The notes beneath the pieces are model-generated. The model searched no databases. It saw only the letters and a program-made list of their open reading frames with translations, and was not told where the DNA came from. From NCBI RefSeq assembly GCF_001550065.1, contig NZ_LRUB01000002.1:181925-245924 (forward strand): DNA of 64,000 nucleotides, given 5' to 3'. The stretch is from Kordiimonas lipolytica (GTDB lineage: Bacteria > Pseudomonadota > Alphaproteobacteria > Sphingomonadales > Kordiimonadaceae). This document shows positions 17,245 through 25,596 of the stretch, in pieces. The position numbers and the translations under genes are program-made. Positions within the stretch are counted from its first letter, which is position 1. Each line of letters starts with the position of its first letter.

Positions 17245-18216
17245 ATGGAAACACGGGCATCGCATATATTGGTTGGCAGTTTTGTTCTGGCGTTCCTTGC
17301 CGGGCTGATCGCCTTTGCCATCTGGATCGCCAAGGTCGATTTGGATGCCGAATATCAGGAATATGACATCTTTTTCGATGGCTCCGTGTCCGGCCTTTAT
17401 AAGCGCAGTATCGTTTACTATCTGGGCATTCCGGTTGGAGATGTGCGGGACATTACGCTTGCTCCGCACGATAGTGAGAAGGTTCGCGTGCTCGTGCGGC
17501 TCAGAAGCGAAGTGCCGGTCAATGAGGAAACCTACGCACGGCTTGAGTTTCAGGGGCTGACCGGCGTTGCCTATATCGAGATCAAGGGCAGCCCGCAGGG
17601 CAGCGCCCCCCTTAAGGCCAAGGCAGGGCAGGAACGGCCTGTGATCCGGTCTGAGGCCTCGCCCATTCAGGAAGTGTTCGAGACCGCACCAAACCTGATC
17701 AATGAGGCAATCCTGACGGTTGGCCAAGTCAAGAAGATGCTGGCAGAAGAGAATTTGGAACGGGTCAGCAATATCCTGGAGAATACCGAGCGGGCCACCC
17801 GCAATATTGCAGACGGCACGGAAGACCTGGATGCCTTGATGGTTGAAGTACGCGAGGTGATGGCCCGCGTGAATGAAACAGCTGCCAAGCTGGGCACGCT
17901 CGCGGACAGTGGCAACAAGCTGCTGGCTGAGGACGGCGAACGGCTTGTGGCTGAGGCGATTGAAACCATGAACGCCGCGCAGGCGATGCTGGAACGTGTC
18001 GATGCGCTGGTAGCCGCCAATGAGGACAGCGTCACGCAATTCGTGCAGGGCAGCCTGCCTGAGGTTACCCGGATGATCATGGACTTGCGAAGCACAGCCC
18101 GCAGCCTTTCGCGGCTGGTCAGGAAAATAGAGCAAAATCCGGCTGAAACGCTTCTGGGCCCGAAAGAGAGTACATACGACCTTGACGCCCGCAAGGTGAA
18201 GGAGACGAAAGAATGA
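17245..18216 (+). CDS. MlaD-family MCE substrate-binding protein
   Basis: Membrane-anchored MCE protein that forms the hexameric lipid-binding ring of the transporter on the periplasmic face. One N-terminal helix (SFVLAFLAGLIAFAIWIA) is followed by the MCE domain at about 40-115 with VSGLYKRSIVYYLGIPVGDV and FQGLTGVAYIEI. The C-terminal 200 residues are largely alpha-helical coiled coil, longer than in E. coli MlaD and closer to the Rhizobium/Mycobacterium style. Its last four bases overlap the lipoprotein start. No MlaC gene is present nearby. Confidence 0.93.
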   Translation: METRASHILVGSFVLAFLAGLIAFAIWIAKVDLDAEYQEYDIFFDGSVSGLYKRSIVYYLGIPVGDVRDITLAPHDSEKVRVLVRLRSEVPVNEETYARLEFQGLTGVAYIEIKGSPQGSAPLKAKAGQERPVIRSEASPIQEVFETAPNLINEAILTVGQVKKMLAEENLERVSNILENTERATRNIADGTEDLDALMVEVREVMARVNETAAKLGTLADSGNKLLAEDGERLVAEAIETMNAAQAMLERVDALVAANEDSVTQFVQGSLPEVTRMIMDLRSTARSLSRLVRKIEQNPAETLLGPKESTYDLDARKVKETKE

Positions 18217-18848
18217 GGCAGCTTTTTAGAAAAAACGCGCTTGGTCTTGTCGCTGCTTCTGCCCTTTTGGCGTCATGCGGGCCGCTTATCTCCTTCGGCG
18301 ATGAAGGCCCGGCGGATGAGATTTATACGCTTCGCTATCAGGGCAGCTATCCCGCAAGCGGGTCGGGCCCTGTTGTATTCATTGATGAGCCCGCCGTTGC
18401 AGACAGCCTCAAGGGCGACAAGGTTGCGGTTGCGCTGCCGGGTAACCGCCGTTCAACCATTGACGGCGTACGTTGGTCGGCGCCTCTGGCGGACTTGATC
18501 AGAGACTATGTGTTGAGATCTCTTGCAGCAAGCTCAGAGGCCCGGATGGTCGGCGATGGTGGGCTGGATATCCAGTCCAGCTGCCGTCTGGGTCTGAAGG
18601 TCTGGGAAATGGACTTTGTTCCCGGCGCCCGTGCTGCGGACGACAAGGTCTCTGTTGTTTTGGAATTCACGCTCGTGCGCCTGAAGGACAACCAGCTCCT
18701 TGGTATGCCGACCATTGCGAAACAAGTGAGTACCCGCGGTAGCGGTACGGATGCCGTGATGGCAGCCTTCCATGAAGCCATGGGTGACGCGGCCGGGGAT
18801 GCGGCCAGTTGGTTCGGCAAAGCCCATGAAGCTTGCGATGCGGGCTAG
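18213..18848 (+). CDS. ABC-type transport auxiliary lipoprotein (PqiC/MlaD-associated)
   Basis: A 211-residue lipoprotein with lipobox LLASC at residues 18-22. The mature part fits the ABC-transport auxiliary component family (YTLRYQG start, VAVALPGNRRSTIDGVRWSAPLADLI, VVLEFTLVRLKDNQLLG). Such proteins are thought to work at the outer membrane with MCE transporters. It overlaps mlaD by ATGA and its stop overlaps the convergent MFS gene by four bases (18845-18848). Confidence 0.88.
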   Translation: MRQLFRKNALGLVAASALLASCGPLISFGDEGPADEIYTLRYQGSYPASGSGPVVFIDEPAVADSLKGDKVAVALPGNRRSTIDGVRWSAPLADLIRDYVLRSLAASSEARMVGDGGLDIQSSCRLGLKVWEMDFVPGARAADDKVSVVLEFTLVRLKDNQLLGMPTIAKQVSTRGSGTDAVMAAFHEAMGDAAGDAASWFGKAHEACDAG

Positions 18849-20077
18849 GCAGCAGGTTTCCTGAGTTCCCAGAAACTCCAGGCCAAAAGCAGGCAGCTTG
18901 TGACCGCGATAGCGTAAAAGAGCGGCTCTGGCGCTTCTTTTGTATACAGCAGGCCCGCGGCCAGCGGCCCTGCCACCCGACCAAGGGCCGAAATCCCGCT
19001 TGAAAGTCCAAGGGCCGCGCCCTGGTGGTGTCGGTCCGTGCGGCGCGACAGCAGGCTGTTGAGTGCGGGGAATGAAATGGTCATGCCGCTCATGATCAGC
19101 GGGAAGGCAATCAGCGCCACAGTGAAGGACGGCGTGCCGAAAATGATGACCAGGCAGCCAATAAAATGGATGCTGCCACCAAGCACCAGCGATTTCAGTT
19201 CACCAATGCTTTTGAACAGCGGCCCTGTCGCCAGCGACTGGATCGCAGCAATGCACAGGCCGATGGCCCCCATCAGGTTGCCGACTTCCTGCTGGCTCCA
19301 GAACAAGAGGTCCTTGGTCCAGAAGGGCATGATGGTGAAGGCCATGATCTGCCCTGCGGAGGTCACGATAAACATGGAAAACAGCGCCAGCTGGGCCGGG
19401 GTTTTAAGGAAGGTGGACCAGGGAGGACGCACTGACACGTGGCTGGTTTCTGTCTCACTCTCGTCAGAATTCGTTTCGGATATGAAACGATAAGCCATGA
19501 AAGCGGCGATCAGCGATAGGCTGGCTGCCACAAGGCCGGGCAACAGAATGGCTGATCCGCCACTCGCGCTACTGAGGTGGCTCAGTTGCCCACCTACCAG
19601 CGGGCCGAACGCGAACCCCAGCCCGAACACAGCACCGATCAGGCCCATGGCCCGGCCACGGTTGCTTTCATCGGTCAGGTCGGCCATGGCAGCCATGGCG
19701 ATGCCTACATTACCGGCCATCGCGCCAGAGAAGGCGCGGGCCAGGAAAAGCATCAGAAGGCTGTCTGAAAACGCCAGGATGACATAGGAAACCATCGCGC
19801 CGATGAAAGTTGCGGCAAGGGCAGGGCGCCTGCCGATGCGGTCCGACAGCCGCCCCCACAAGGGGCCGGCGGCAAAAGCGGTCAGCGAATAGATGGAAAA
19901 GAGCGCCGCCCCCAGGGTCGCTTCATCCAGCACCATGCCCCCAACTGTTACGGTGCCCGCATAGGGGCCAACCAGAAACGGCAGGATCGGCACAATGATG
20001 CCGAAACCCAGGAGGTCGATAAAGATGGCGAACAGGATGGCTGGCATTGCCGGTGGTCTCTCGCTGCGGAGTTTCAT
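18845..20077 (-). CDS. TetA-type MFS drug transporter
   Basis: A 410-residue, twelve-helix major-facilitator antiporter of the DHA1 class. The N terminus is IDLLGFGIIVPILPF, and the loop after helix 2 holds the MFS motif GRLSDRIGRRP. It resembles tetracycline/multidrug efflux proteins, but the real substrate cannot be read from sequence. Convergent with the Mla lipoprotein gene and overlapping it at the stop codons. No TetR-type regulator is adjacent. Confidence 0.88.
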   Translation of the reverse strand: MKLRSERPPAMPAILFAIFIDLLGFGIIVPILPFLVGPYAGTVTVGGMVLDEATLGAALFSIYSLTAFAAGPLWGRLSDRIGRRPALAATFIGAMVSYVILAFSDSLLMLFLARAFSGAMAGNVGIAMAAMADLTDESNRGRAMGLIGAVFGLGFAFGPLVGGQLSHLSSASGGSAILLPGLVAASLSLIAAFMAYRFISETNSDESETETSHVSVRPPWSTFLKTPAQLALFSMFIVTSAGQIMAFTIMPFWTKDLLFWSQQEVGNLMGAIGLCIAAIQSLATGPLFKSIGELKSLVLGGSIHFIGCLVIIFGTPSFTVALIAFPLIMSGMTISFPALNSLLSRRTDRHHQGAALGLSSGISALGRVAGPLAAGLLYTKEAPEPLFYAIAVTSCLLLAWSFWELRKPAA

Positions 20078-20181
20078 TTAAATTGGGGCGCTCACTTGAG
20101 CATACTTTCTCGCCTTCGTGTATCACGAAGTTGCGAGATGGGGATGAAGCGTGCGCCCTGCGCGTTAATTCGATCAGCGCG

Positions 20182-20787
20182 TTAGTCCGAAAGCGCGTCG
20201 ACTTTTTCCTTGAGGGCGGCCAGTTGGGCCTGGAGGTCTGCGATTTCCCGATCCTTCTCGCCGCCTTTGGGTGCCTGTTCTGCAGGTTTTGCAGCAGGTG
20301 CGTGCGTGGTCTGGGCGCTTGCCGTTAGGGCACGCATGCTCTGTTCAAAGAGCGCCAGGTTCTGCCGTGTCAGCTCCTCGAAAATCGGCATGAAATTGCT
20401 GCTGTCCACTGTTTCACCGCACGCGGAGCGGATCTGCTCCTGATGCCGGGTCAGAACTTCCATGGCGCTCTGCAGATAGCTTGGCACCATGGCCTGAAGG
20501 CCGTCGCCATAAAGGCTGATCAGCTGCCTGAGAAAGGCGATGGGCAGCATGTTTTTTTCGCGGGTCTCTTTCTCGAAGATAATCTGGGTTAGGACAGCGC
20601 GGGTGATATCGTCGCCCGACTTGGCGTCGCGCACCACAAATTCCTCGCCGGACTTGATCATGTCAGCCAGGTGGTCGAGCGTCACATAACTAGAGGTTTC
20701 AGTGTTATAAAGCCGCCGGTTCGCGTATTTTTTGATGATGATCGGTTCGCCTTGATCGCGCTTTTTCCGTGCCATCTTCTGTCCCAT
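20182..20787 (-). CDS. phaR: Polyhydroxyalkanoate synthesis regulator PhaR
   Basis: PhaR binds PHA granules and DNA and represses phasin and related genes until polymer forms. The protein contains the PHB/PHA accumulation regulator DNA-binding domain (IIIKKYANRRLYNTETSSYV), followed by the PHB accumulation domain (FEKETREKNMLPIAFLRQLI). The tail has a coiled-coil segment. Starts at 20787 or 20775 are both possible (201 or 197 residues); each has a moderate purine tract. Divergent from the PHA-synthase-like operon, with a perfect 16-bp palindrome between them. Confidence 0.95.
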   Translation of the reverse strand: MGQKMARKKRDQGEPIIIKKYANRRLYNTETSSYVTLDHLADMIKSGEEFVVRDAKSGDDITRAVLTQIIFEKETREKNMLPIAFLRQLISLYGDGLQAMVPSYLQSAMEVLTRHQEQIRSACGETVDSSNFMPIFEELTRQNLALFEQSMRALTASAQTTHAPAAKPAEQAPKGGEKDREIADLQAQLAALKEKVDALSD

Positions 20788-20898
20788 CCTGCCTTTTCGG
20801 ATACCCCTTCCTCGCATGTGCGAAAAATCCGAAAACACGGCAATTCTTTAATTAATTGGCCGAATTAAATGGTATTTGGTGCGCTGCCGCAAGGAAAA

Positions 20899-20914
20899 TT
20901 GTGCATATGCACAA
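20899..20914. promoter_or_regulatory. Perfect 16-bp palindrome between phaR and the PHA operon
   Basis: TTGTGCATATGCACAA is self-complementary over all 16 bases. PhaR proteins bind TGC/GCA-rich dyads, and the location between phaR and the synthase-like operon makes this a good operator candidate. A possible -10 (TATAGT, 20947-20952) lies downstream. Confidence 0.6.
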
Positions 20915-20919
20915 AGAAA

Positions 20920-21126
20920 ATGACTTTGCGCCAAATGCAGGCATCCTATAGTGAAATTGTCATGCGCGATGAAGATATTGAACAAGCGGCCGACCTGTTC
21001 CTGACCCTGTGGCAGGAAAATATCCGTCTTTGGGCAACCGAGAAGGATCTGCTGCCGCACGCCGAGCTTGCGGCGCTTCTTGAGGTGCCGCTTGAACGGT
21101 CACCAAGTGTGGGGGAAGACCCATGA
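20920..21126 (+). CDS. Small protein preceding the PHA synthase-like gene
   Basis: A 68-residue acidic protein with no recognised domain. The core DIEQAADLFLTLWQENIRLWATEKDLL looks like an amphipathic helix that could bind a granule surface or the synthase; this is a guess. ATG 20920 is taken, but ATG 20962 (54 residues) is equally possible and would be almost leaderless behind TATAGT. Its stop overlaps the synthase-like start by four bases, so the two are translationally coupled. Confidence 0.55.
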   Translation: MTLRQMQASYSEIVMRDEDIEQAADLFLTLWQENIRLWATEKDLLPHAELAALLEVPLERSPSVGEDP

Positions 21127-22394
21127 CCGCGCAGCCAAAAGAACACGCCAGCCGGATGGCAGATGTGGAAGCACAAATCCGCGGCCCCCGGCCTATGTCG
21201 CTCCATCTTGCCAACAGCTTGATGATCTGGCGCGAAGCTGGCGCGGGTGCCAGGCGGCTCCGTGCGGGCACTGGCATATGGCACACTGGCGTACGCGACA
21301 ACCTGGATGCGCTCAAGGGCTTGATGCGCTCTGAGGATGACTGGCAGCGCTTTTTCACCGCGGTGGAAAGGAAGGCGTCAGGCCGCGCCGATACCATGCT
21401 GGCGGGTATCGCCAAATATCTGGCGCATCCTTACCGTCGTCCGGAAAGCAAGGCGGCTGAGGCAGTGCGTATTGGCAATTGCCGATTGCTTGATTTTGGC
21501 GCGCCTCAATCAGGAAACAGGGGCAAACCGATCCTGCTGGTGCCCAGCCTGATCAACCCGCATTATGTGCTGGATCTGATGCCGGGCCGTAGCCTGGTTG
21601 AATTCCTGAAAGGGCATGGTTACAGGCCCTATCTGGTGCACTGGTACGAGCCGGGCGAGGAAGAGCTGGGCTTTGGTATTGGCGATTATGTAATGAAGCG
21701 GTTGAAGCCGTTTCTGGATCATGTGGCGGGCGTGGCTGGCGCCCCGGTTCCTGTGCTTGGCTACTGCATGGGCGGGACGCTGACAACCGCTTTGGCCGCG
21801 CGCGCGGGTGATATGGTGTCAAAGCTTGCCCTTGTGGCCGCGCCGTGGGATTTCGATACCAAAAAGCCTCATGCGGGTAAGAAATATGCGCCAGTGATGG
21901 TGGAGGCGCTGGCCAAACTACCTACCAACATGCCGCTTCCGGTGGATGCGGTGCAGACGTTTTTCACAAGCGTGGACCCCACGCTCAATGATCGCAAGTT
22001 CCGGAAGTTTGCCACCATGGACCCATCTTCCGAAGCCGCCGAGTTTTTTGTCGCGCTTGAGACCTGGGTCAATACCGGCGCGCCGCTGCCGCGCCGGGTG
22101 GCGGATGAAGCCATGGTCGGCTGGTACCGGGACAATACCACAGGCCGGGAAGAATGGTATGTGGACGGCGCGCCCGTGCGGCTTGAGGATGTCACATGCC
22201 CGGTCTGGATCGCCGCGCCTGAGGAGGACCGGCTCGTGCCGCAGGAAAGCGCCTATTCCATGCTGAAAGGCCTGCCGAATGCCACCGTGCACGACCCGGG
22301 CGCCGGGCATATCGGTATGATGGTCGGGTCAAAGGCGCGGACGGGGCTTTGGGAACCACTTCTCAAGTGGCTGGAGACTGACCATGCGGCCTGA
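21123..22394 (+). CDS. Short poly(3-hydroxyalkanoate) synthase-like alpha/beta hydrolase
   Basis: Synthase-like enzyme that would polymerise hydroxyacyl-CoA. The lipase-like box is GYCMGG with catalytic Cys215 instead of serine, as in PhaC. Asp369 (PEEDRLVP) and His396 (GAGHIGMM) complete the triad. Also seen is ILLVPSLINPHYVLDL. At 423 residues it lacks the long N-terminal domain of class I PhaC (about 570-600) and is nearer class III length, yet no phaE partner is next to it. It overlaps the methyltransferase gene by 11 bp. It may be an alternative or accessory synthase. Confidence 0.85.
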   Translation: MTAQPKEHASRMADVEAQIRGPRPMSLHLANSLMIWREAGAGARRLRAGTGIWHTGVRDNLDALKGLMRSEDDWQRFFTAVERKASGRADTMLAGIAKYLAHPYRRPESKAAEAVRIGNCRLLDFGAPQSGNRGKPILLVPSLINPHYVLDLMPGRSLVEFLKGHGYRPYLVHWYEPGEEELGFGIGDYVMKRLKPFLDHVAGVAGAPVPVLGYCMGGTLTTALAARAGDMVSKLALVAAPWDFDTKKPHAGKKYAPVMVEALAKLPTNMPLPVDAVQTFFTSVDPTLNDRKFRKFATMDPSSEAAEFFVALETWVNTGAPLPRRVADEAMVGWYRDNTTGREEWYVDGAPVRLEDVTCPVWIAAPEEDRLVPQESAYSMLKGLPNATVHDPGAGHIGMMVGSKARTGLWEPLLKWLETDHAA

Positions 22395-23106
22395 TGTTCT
22401 GAAATTATACCGTTTCTATGCAAGCGCGATCGGCCGCGCCACCTGTCCGATTATTACCGCGAAGCTGATGCGCCTGACAGCACCGCCAACCGATGGTGTC
22501 ACCATCGGTTTTGGCTTTACCCTGCCGTACCTTGACCTGATTGCCAGGGCAGAAGGCAGGGCCGGTGGCCGCTTTCTGGCTTTCATGCCCGCGCAGCAGG
22601 GTGTCTGCCATTGGCCCGCGCATTTGGGCAGCCGGACCGCCTTGGTCGAGGAATATCATCTGCCGCTTGCTGACAGTTCCGTTGACCGGATCATTCTGGT
22701 GCATGCGCTGGAGCATGCCAACAGGCCGGTAAATCTCCTGCGCGAAATCTGGCGGGTGCTGGCACCGGGCGGCCAGATGATCGCCGTGGTGCCCAATCGC
22801 ATGCGCAGCTGGGCAGCCTATGAGGGCACACCTTTTGGTCACGGCAGGCCTTATTCGAAAGGCCAGTTGTCGTCGCTTCTGGAAGAACAGATGCTGCCGG
22901 TGGATGGCTGGGACACGGCGCTGATGATGCCGCCCTTCATTCGCCCGATGGCTTCGAAGCTCCTGAGATACGGCGAACGCCCCATTGGCTTTCTGGGCAA
23001 GAACCTGGGAGGGGCGCTGATTGTCTCGGCTCGCAAGCAGGTTTATGGCACTTTACCCAAAAGTGCCCGCAAAGCGGCAATCATGCCGGCTCTGACCGGT
23101 TCATGA
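22384..23106 (+). CDS. Class I SAM-dependent methyltransferase
   Basis: A 240-residue protein of the methyltransferase type 11 fold. The usual glycine-rich motif I is degenerate (GFGFTLPYLDL), while the acidic motif II region, LPLADSSVDRIILVHALEH and LREIWRVLAPGGQMIAVVPN are clear. This variant is widespread in alphaproteobacteria; the target is unknown. It overlaps the PHA-synthase-like gene by 11 bp, so both are cotranscribed. Confidence 0.82.
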   Translation: MRPDVLKLYRFYASAIGRATCPIITAKLMRLTAPPTDGVTIGFGFTLPYLDLIARAEGRAGGRFLAFMPAQQGVCHWPAHLGSRTALVEEYHLPLADSSVDRIILVHALEHANRPVNLLREIWRVLAPGGQMIAVVPNRMRSWAAYEGTPFGHGRPYSKGQLSSLLEEQMLPVDGWDTALMMPPFIRPMASKLLRYGERPIGFLGKNLGGALIVSARKQVYGTLPKSARKAAIMPALTGS

Positions 23107-23264
23107 TATCTGTACGAACAACCCTGTGACCATAGAGCACCACCAAGCCTTTTCCAGCGAGGCGAGCGAAAATTCTTCAGATTTCTGGTCTTGTATTATT
23201 ATTGCGCAGACAATATTGTTTGGGTCATAAAATTATTCGAAACGTCAAGCTAGTGGAGAGCAAT

Positions 23265-23477
23265 ATGACGAACGAGACCCCTAAAGATTCGACGATGGAA
23301 GAAAGCAAGGAAATGGCGATCCGTCAGGTAGCAAACGCCCTGCACCGCCTGAACGATGCTGTTATCTCCGCCGTGGGCAAGGGTGTCACGGTCGAGCTGA
23401 TGCGTGCTTCCCGCTACCACAATGAAGAAGGCGCCTGGGGCGATATGCTGGTGCCGATCATTCACAAGCAGGACTAG
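23265..23477 (+). CDS. Small conserved-looking hypothetical protein
   Basis: A 70-residue soluble protein starting at ATG 23265 behind GGAGAG. The central helix IRQVANALHRLNDAVISAVGKGVTVELMRASRYH and tail GAWGDML suggest a compact alpha-helical fold, but no family is recognised. The frame is open upstream to 23202 without a ribosome site. Six bases separate it from rraA, so they are probably one transcript. Confidence 0.7.
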   Translation: MTNETPKDSTMEESKEMAIRQVANALHRLNDAVISAVGKGVTVELMRASRYHNEEGAWGDMLVPIIHKQD

Positions 23478-23482
23478 GGCTC

Positions 23483-23989
23483 ATGCCAAACGGGGAGATT
23501 GTCACGCCAAAACTGGCGACAGCGGACGTGTGCGACGCCATGGGCCGCGCCGTCTCTGTGCTCCCCGTTGACTTTCAGGATTTCGGCGGGCGCGTGGATT
23601 TCGCCGGGCCTGCCGTTACCCTTCGCACGCTGGATGACAATACCAAGGTGCGTGCGCTTCTTGAAGGCAAGGGCGAAGGCCGGGTGTTGGTGGTGGACGG
23701 CGATGCTTCTACCCGTGTGGCACTTCTGGGTGGGAACCTTGCGGCATTGGCGGCCAAAAATGGCTGGGCTGGCGTGGTGATATATGGCTGTGTCCGTGAC
23801 CGGCACGAATTGCTGGGCGAAGACGTGGGCATCAAGGCGCTCAGAAGCTGCCCCAGGAAATCCGAAAAGCTGGACCGGGGCGATGTGAATGTGGAAATCG
23901 CCATTTCCGGTGTGCCCATCCACCCGGGCGACTGGGTCATCGCGGATGCCGACGGTGTGGTGATCGCCAAGGAACTCCCGAGTTTGTAG
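23483..23989 (+). CDS. rraA: RraA family protein (RNase E inhibitor / HMG aldolase fold)
   Basis: A 168-residue RraA-fold protein. Conserved blocks TADVCDAMGR, FAGPAVTL, VLVVDGD, ALLGGNLAALAAKNGWAGVVIYGCVRD and PGDWVIADADGVVI are all present. RraA inhibits RNase E by binding its scaffold; related proteins are metal-dependent HMG/oxaloacetate aldolases, and the RD pair here (CVRD) fits both. The length matches the RNase E regulator group. The next gene starts at the base after its stop. Confidence 0.9.
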   Translation: MPNGEIVTPKLATADVCDAMGRAVSVLPVDFQDFGGRVDFAGPAVTLRTLDDNTKVRALLEGKGEGRVLVVDGDASTRVALLGGNLAALAAKNGWAGVVIYGCVRDRHELLGEDVGIKALRSCPRKSEKLDRGDVNVEIAISGVPIHPGDWVIADADGVVIAKELPSL

Positions 23990-24493
23990 GTGGCTTCCTC
24001 TGATCCGCATATCGACCTCAGTCAATTGCCTGCGAGCAATTTGCTGACGTTGCATGCACAAATCACGGAAGAACTTCGAAGGCGTGAAATTTTAAGAAGC
24101 TCAAACAACCCTGTTGGCGATTTGGCAGAATTTCTATTCGTTAACGCCTTTGGATGGTCTCAAGCACCGAACTCTCAGAAGGCGATTGATGCCTTTGATG
24201 CCAAAGATCGTACTTTTCAAATCAAGGGGCGCCGTCCAACTCGTCATAATAAATCACGCCAACTTAGCTTCATTCGCGAATTGGATAAGAAGCATTTCGA
24301 CTGTCTTGCTGGTGTCATTTTCCGTGAGGATTATTCGGTCTTTAGGGCGGCACTCATCCCATATGATGTCGTCATTGCCCATTCTCGCTATTCTTCGCAC
24401 GCAAATGGTTGGTTGTTTCAATTGAAAGATGACATCTGGGACATACCGTCAGTTGAAGATGTCACGCTTCGGCTGCTTGAAGTTTCCTACTAA
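23990..24493 (+). CDS. DUF6998-like putative nuclease-fold protein, AT-rich
   Basis: A 167-residue protein that starts with GTG directly after the rraA stop. The middle part reads GDLAEFLFVNAFG, AIDAFDAKDRTFQIKGRR, then SRQLSFIRELDKKHFD and a conserved tail. The E...D...QxK pattern resembles a PD-(D/E)xK nuclease core, as in restriction-associated DUF6998 proteins; this is my family recognition, not proof. It is clearly more AT-rich than rraA, suggesting recent acquisition. It does not resemble a complete restriction-modification system: no methyltransferase partner is adjacent. Confidence 0.65.
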   Translation: MASSDPHIDLSQLPASNLLTLHAQITEELRRREILRSSNNPVGDLAEFLFVNAFGWSQAPNSQKAIDAFDAKDRTFQIKGRRPTRHNKSRQLSFIRELDKKHFDCLAGVIFREDYSVFRAALIPYDVVIAHSRYSSHANGWLFQLKDDIWDIPSVEDVTLRLLEVSY

Positions 24494-24527
24494 AAAACGG
24501 CCACCGCCCGCATGGGGTCAGTGGCCG
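24492..24527 (-). terminator. Rho-independent terminator of flagellin gene 1
   Basis: CGGCCAC and GTGGCCG form a 7-bp stem with a 16-base loop, followed on the minus strand by six T. Lies 36 nt after the flagellin stop. Confidence 0.85.
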
Positions 24528-24546
24528 AGTGCTCTCAGATAGTATT
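24527..24546 (-). promoter_or_regulatory. Conserved 3'-UTR element shared by both flagellin genes
   Basis: gagtgctctcagatagtatt (plus strand), found again at 25596-25615 with one change (gagtactctcagatagtatt). Each copy sits between a flagellin stop and its terminator hairpin, so it is transcribed in the mRNA tail. May be a relic of gene duplication or a post-transcriptional control site. Confidence 0.6.
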
Positions 24547-24562
24547 TTTTCTGAATTCCGTT

Positions 24563-25384
24563 TTACCTGAACAGGGACAGCACAGCCTGTGGTGCCTGGT
24601 TGGCAATGCCGAGCGCCTGAAGGCCGAGCTGCTGTTTGGTCTGGAAGGCCTGCAAGTTCGCGCTTTCCTTGGCCATGTCCGCGTCCACCAGGTTGCCGAT
24701 CCCAGTCTCGATCCCGTCGCTGAGCTTGCTGTTGAATTCAATGAGTCTGTCGATCCTTTTAGCCGTGGCGCCAAAGTCCGACAGTGCTTGGTTGACCAGA
24801 TCTATGCCATCCTCCAGATAGCCCACACTCGCTGCAGCGTTTGAGGCACTGTCAAGGTTGGCGTCTGGTTGGCCAAACTGCAGGACGATGGCCTCGATTG
24901 GATGAGCCGCCATGGTAATTGTTGCGCCATTCTTGCCGGAAAGAACCGTGGTATCTGTGCTGGTTTGCATAACGAGGTTAACGCCGTCAAATTCCGCATT
25001 CAACGCAATGGCGTTGATCTGGTTCCTGAGTTCCAGAAACTCTTCTGCAAGCGCGGATCGTGATGTTGCATCCAGAGATGTGTCCCGTGCCGCAACCGCT
25101 TTTTCCTTCATTTCAATCAAGAGATCCGAGATTGATTCGCCAGCCGCCATCGCGACATCAAGTATCTGACCGCCGCGATTCAAGCTGTCCTGGACAGCAC
25201 GCAGTTCAGCAAGATCGCCTCTCATGGACTGAGCAATAGAATATATCGCCGCATTATCCTTGGCGGACGCGACTTTAAGGCCGGTATTGATGCGGGATTG
25301 GGTCTGGTCCAAAGCGCCTTGGGTGGCATTCAAATTTTGCAATGCCGCGAACGCACCAGCGTTGGTGTTAACTGAGAATGACAT
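24563..25384 (-). CDS. Flagellin (short)
   Basis: Filament subunit exported through the flagellar type III apparatus. The 273 residues consist of the conserved N-terminal D0/D1 domain (SFSVNTNAGAFAALQNLNAT, QSRINTGLKVASAKDNAAIY) and C-terminal domain (NLVDADMAKESANLQAFQTK, ending VLSLFR), joined by a short variable part (about 145-180). It lacks the D2/D3 outer domain of the second flagellin, so it would form a thin smooth filament. ATG 25384 has AGGACATAG upstream. Paralogue of 25633-26820 in tandem. Confidence 0.96.
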   Translation of the reverse strand: MSFSVNTNAGAFAALQNLNATQGALDQTQSRINTGLKVASAKDNAAIYSIAQSMRGDLAELRAVQDSLNRGGQILDVAMAAGESISDLLIEMKEKAVAARDTSLDATSRSALAEEFLELRNQINAIALNAEFDGVNLVMQTSTDTTVLSGKNGATITMAAHPIEAIVLQFGQPDANLDSASNAAASVGYLEDGIDLVNQALSDFGATAKRIDRLIEFNSKLSDGIETGIGNLVDADMAKESANLQAFQTKQQLGLQALGIANQAPQAVLSLFR

Positions 25385-25558
25385 ATTCTATGTCCTGCAA
25401 TACGGTTCTGTATTCATGGGCCCATCGAAACCCTGACTCCTTTTGAGCCAGCTTTTATCCTACCTTAAGGTGTGCCTCGAGTCGACTCTGTTAGTTAAAA
25501 TTTTATCTATTGGCTGCAGTTTTCCTTGGTTGGCCAACGGTTTGACTGCCGGAACTTC

Positions 25559-25596
25559 AAAAAAACGACCGTTGCCTGATTAAGGGACAACGGTCG
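25559..25596 (-). terminator. Rho-independent terminator of flagellin gene 2
   Basis: CGACCGTTG pairs with CAACGGTCG (9 bp), followed on the minus strand by seven T. Located 37 nt after the stop. Confidence 0.88.

Noticed and set aside
25385..25560. Sigma-54 promoter ahead of flagellin 1
   Set aside because: No TGGCAC-N5-TTGCA pattern found on the minus strand in the spacer.
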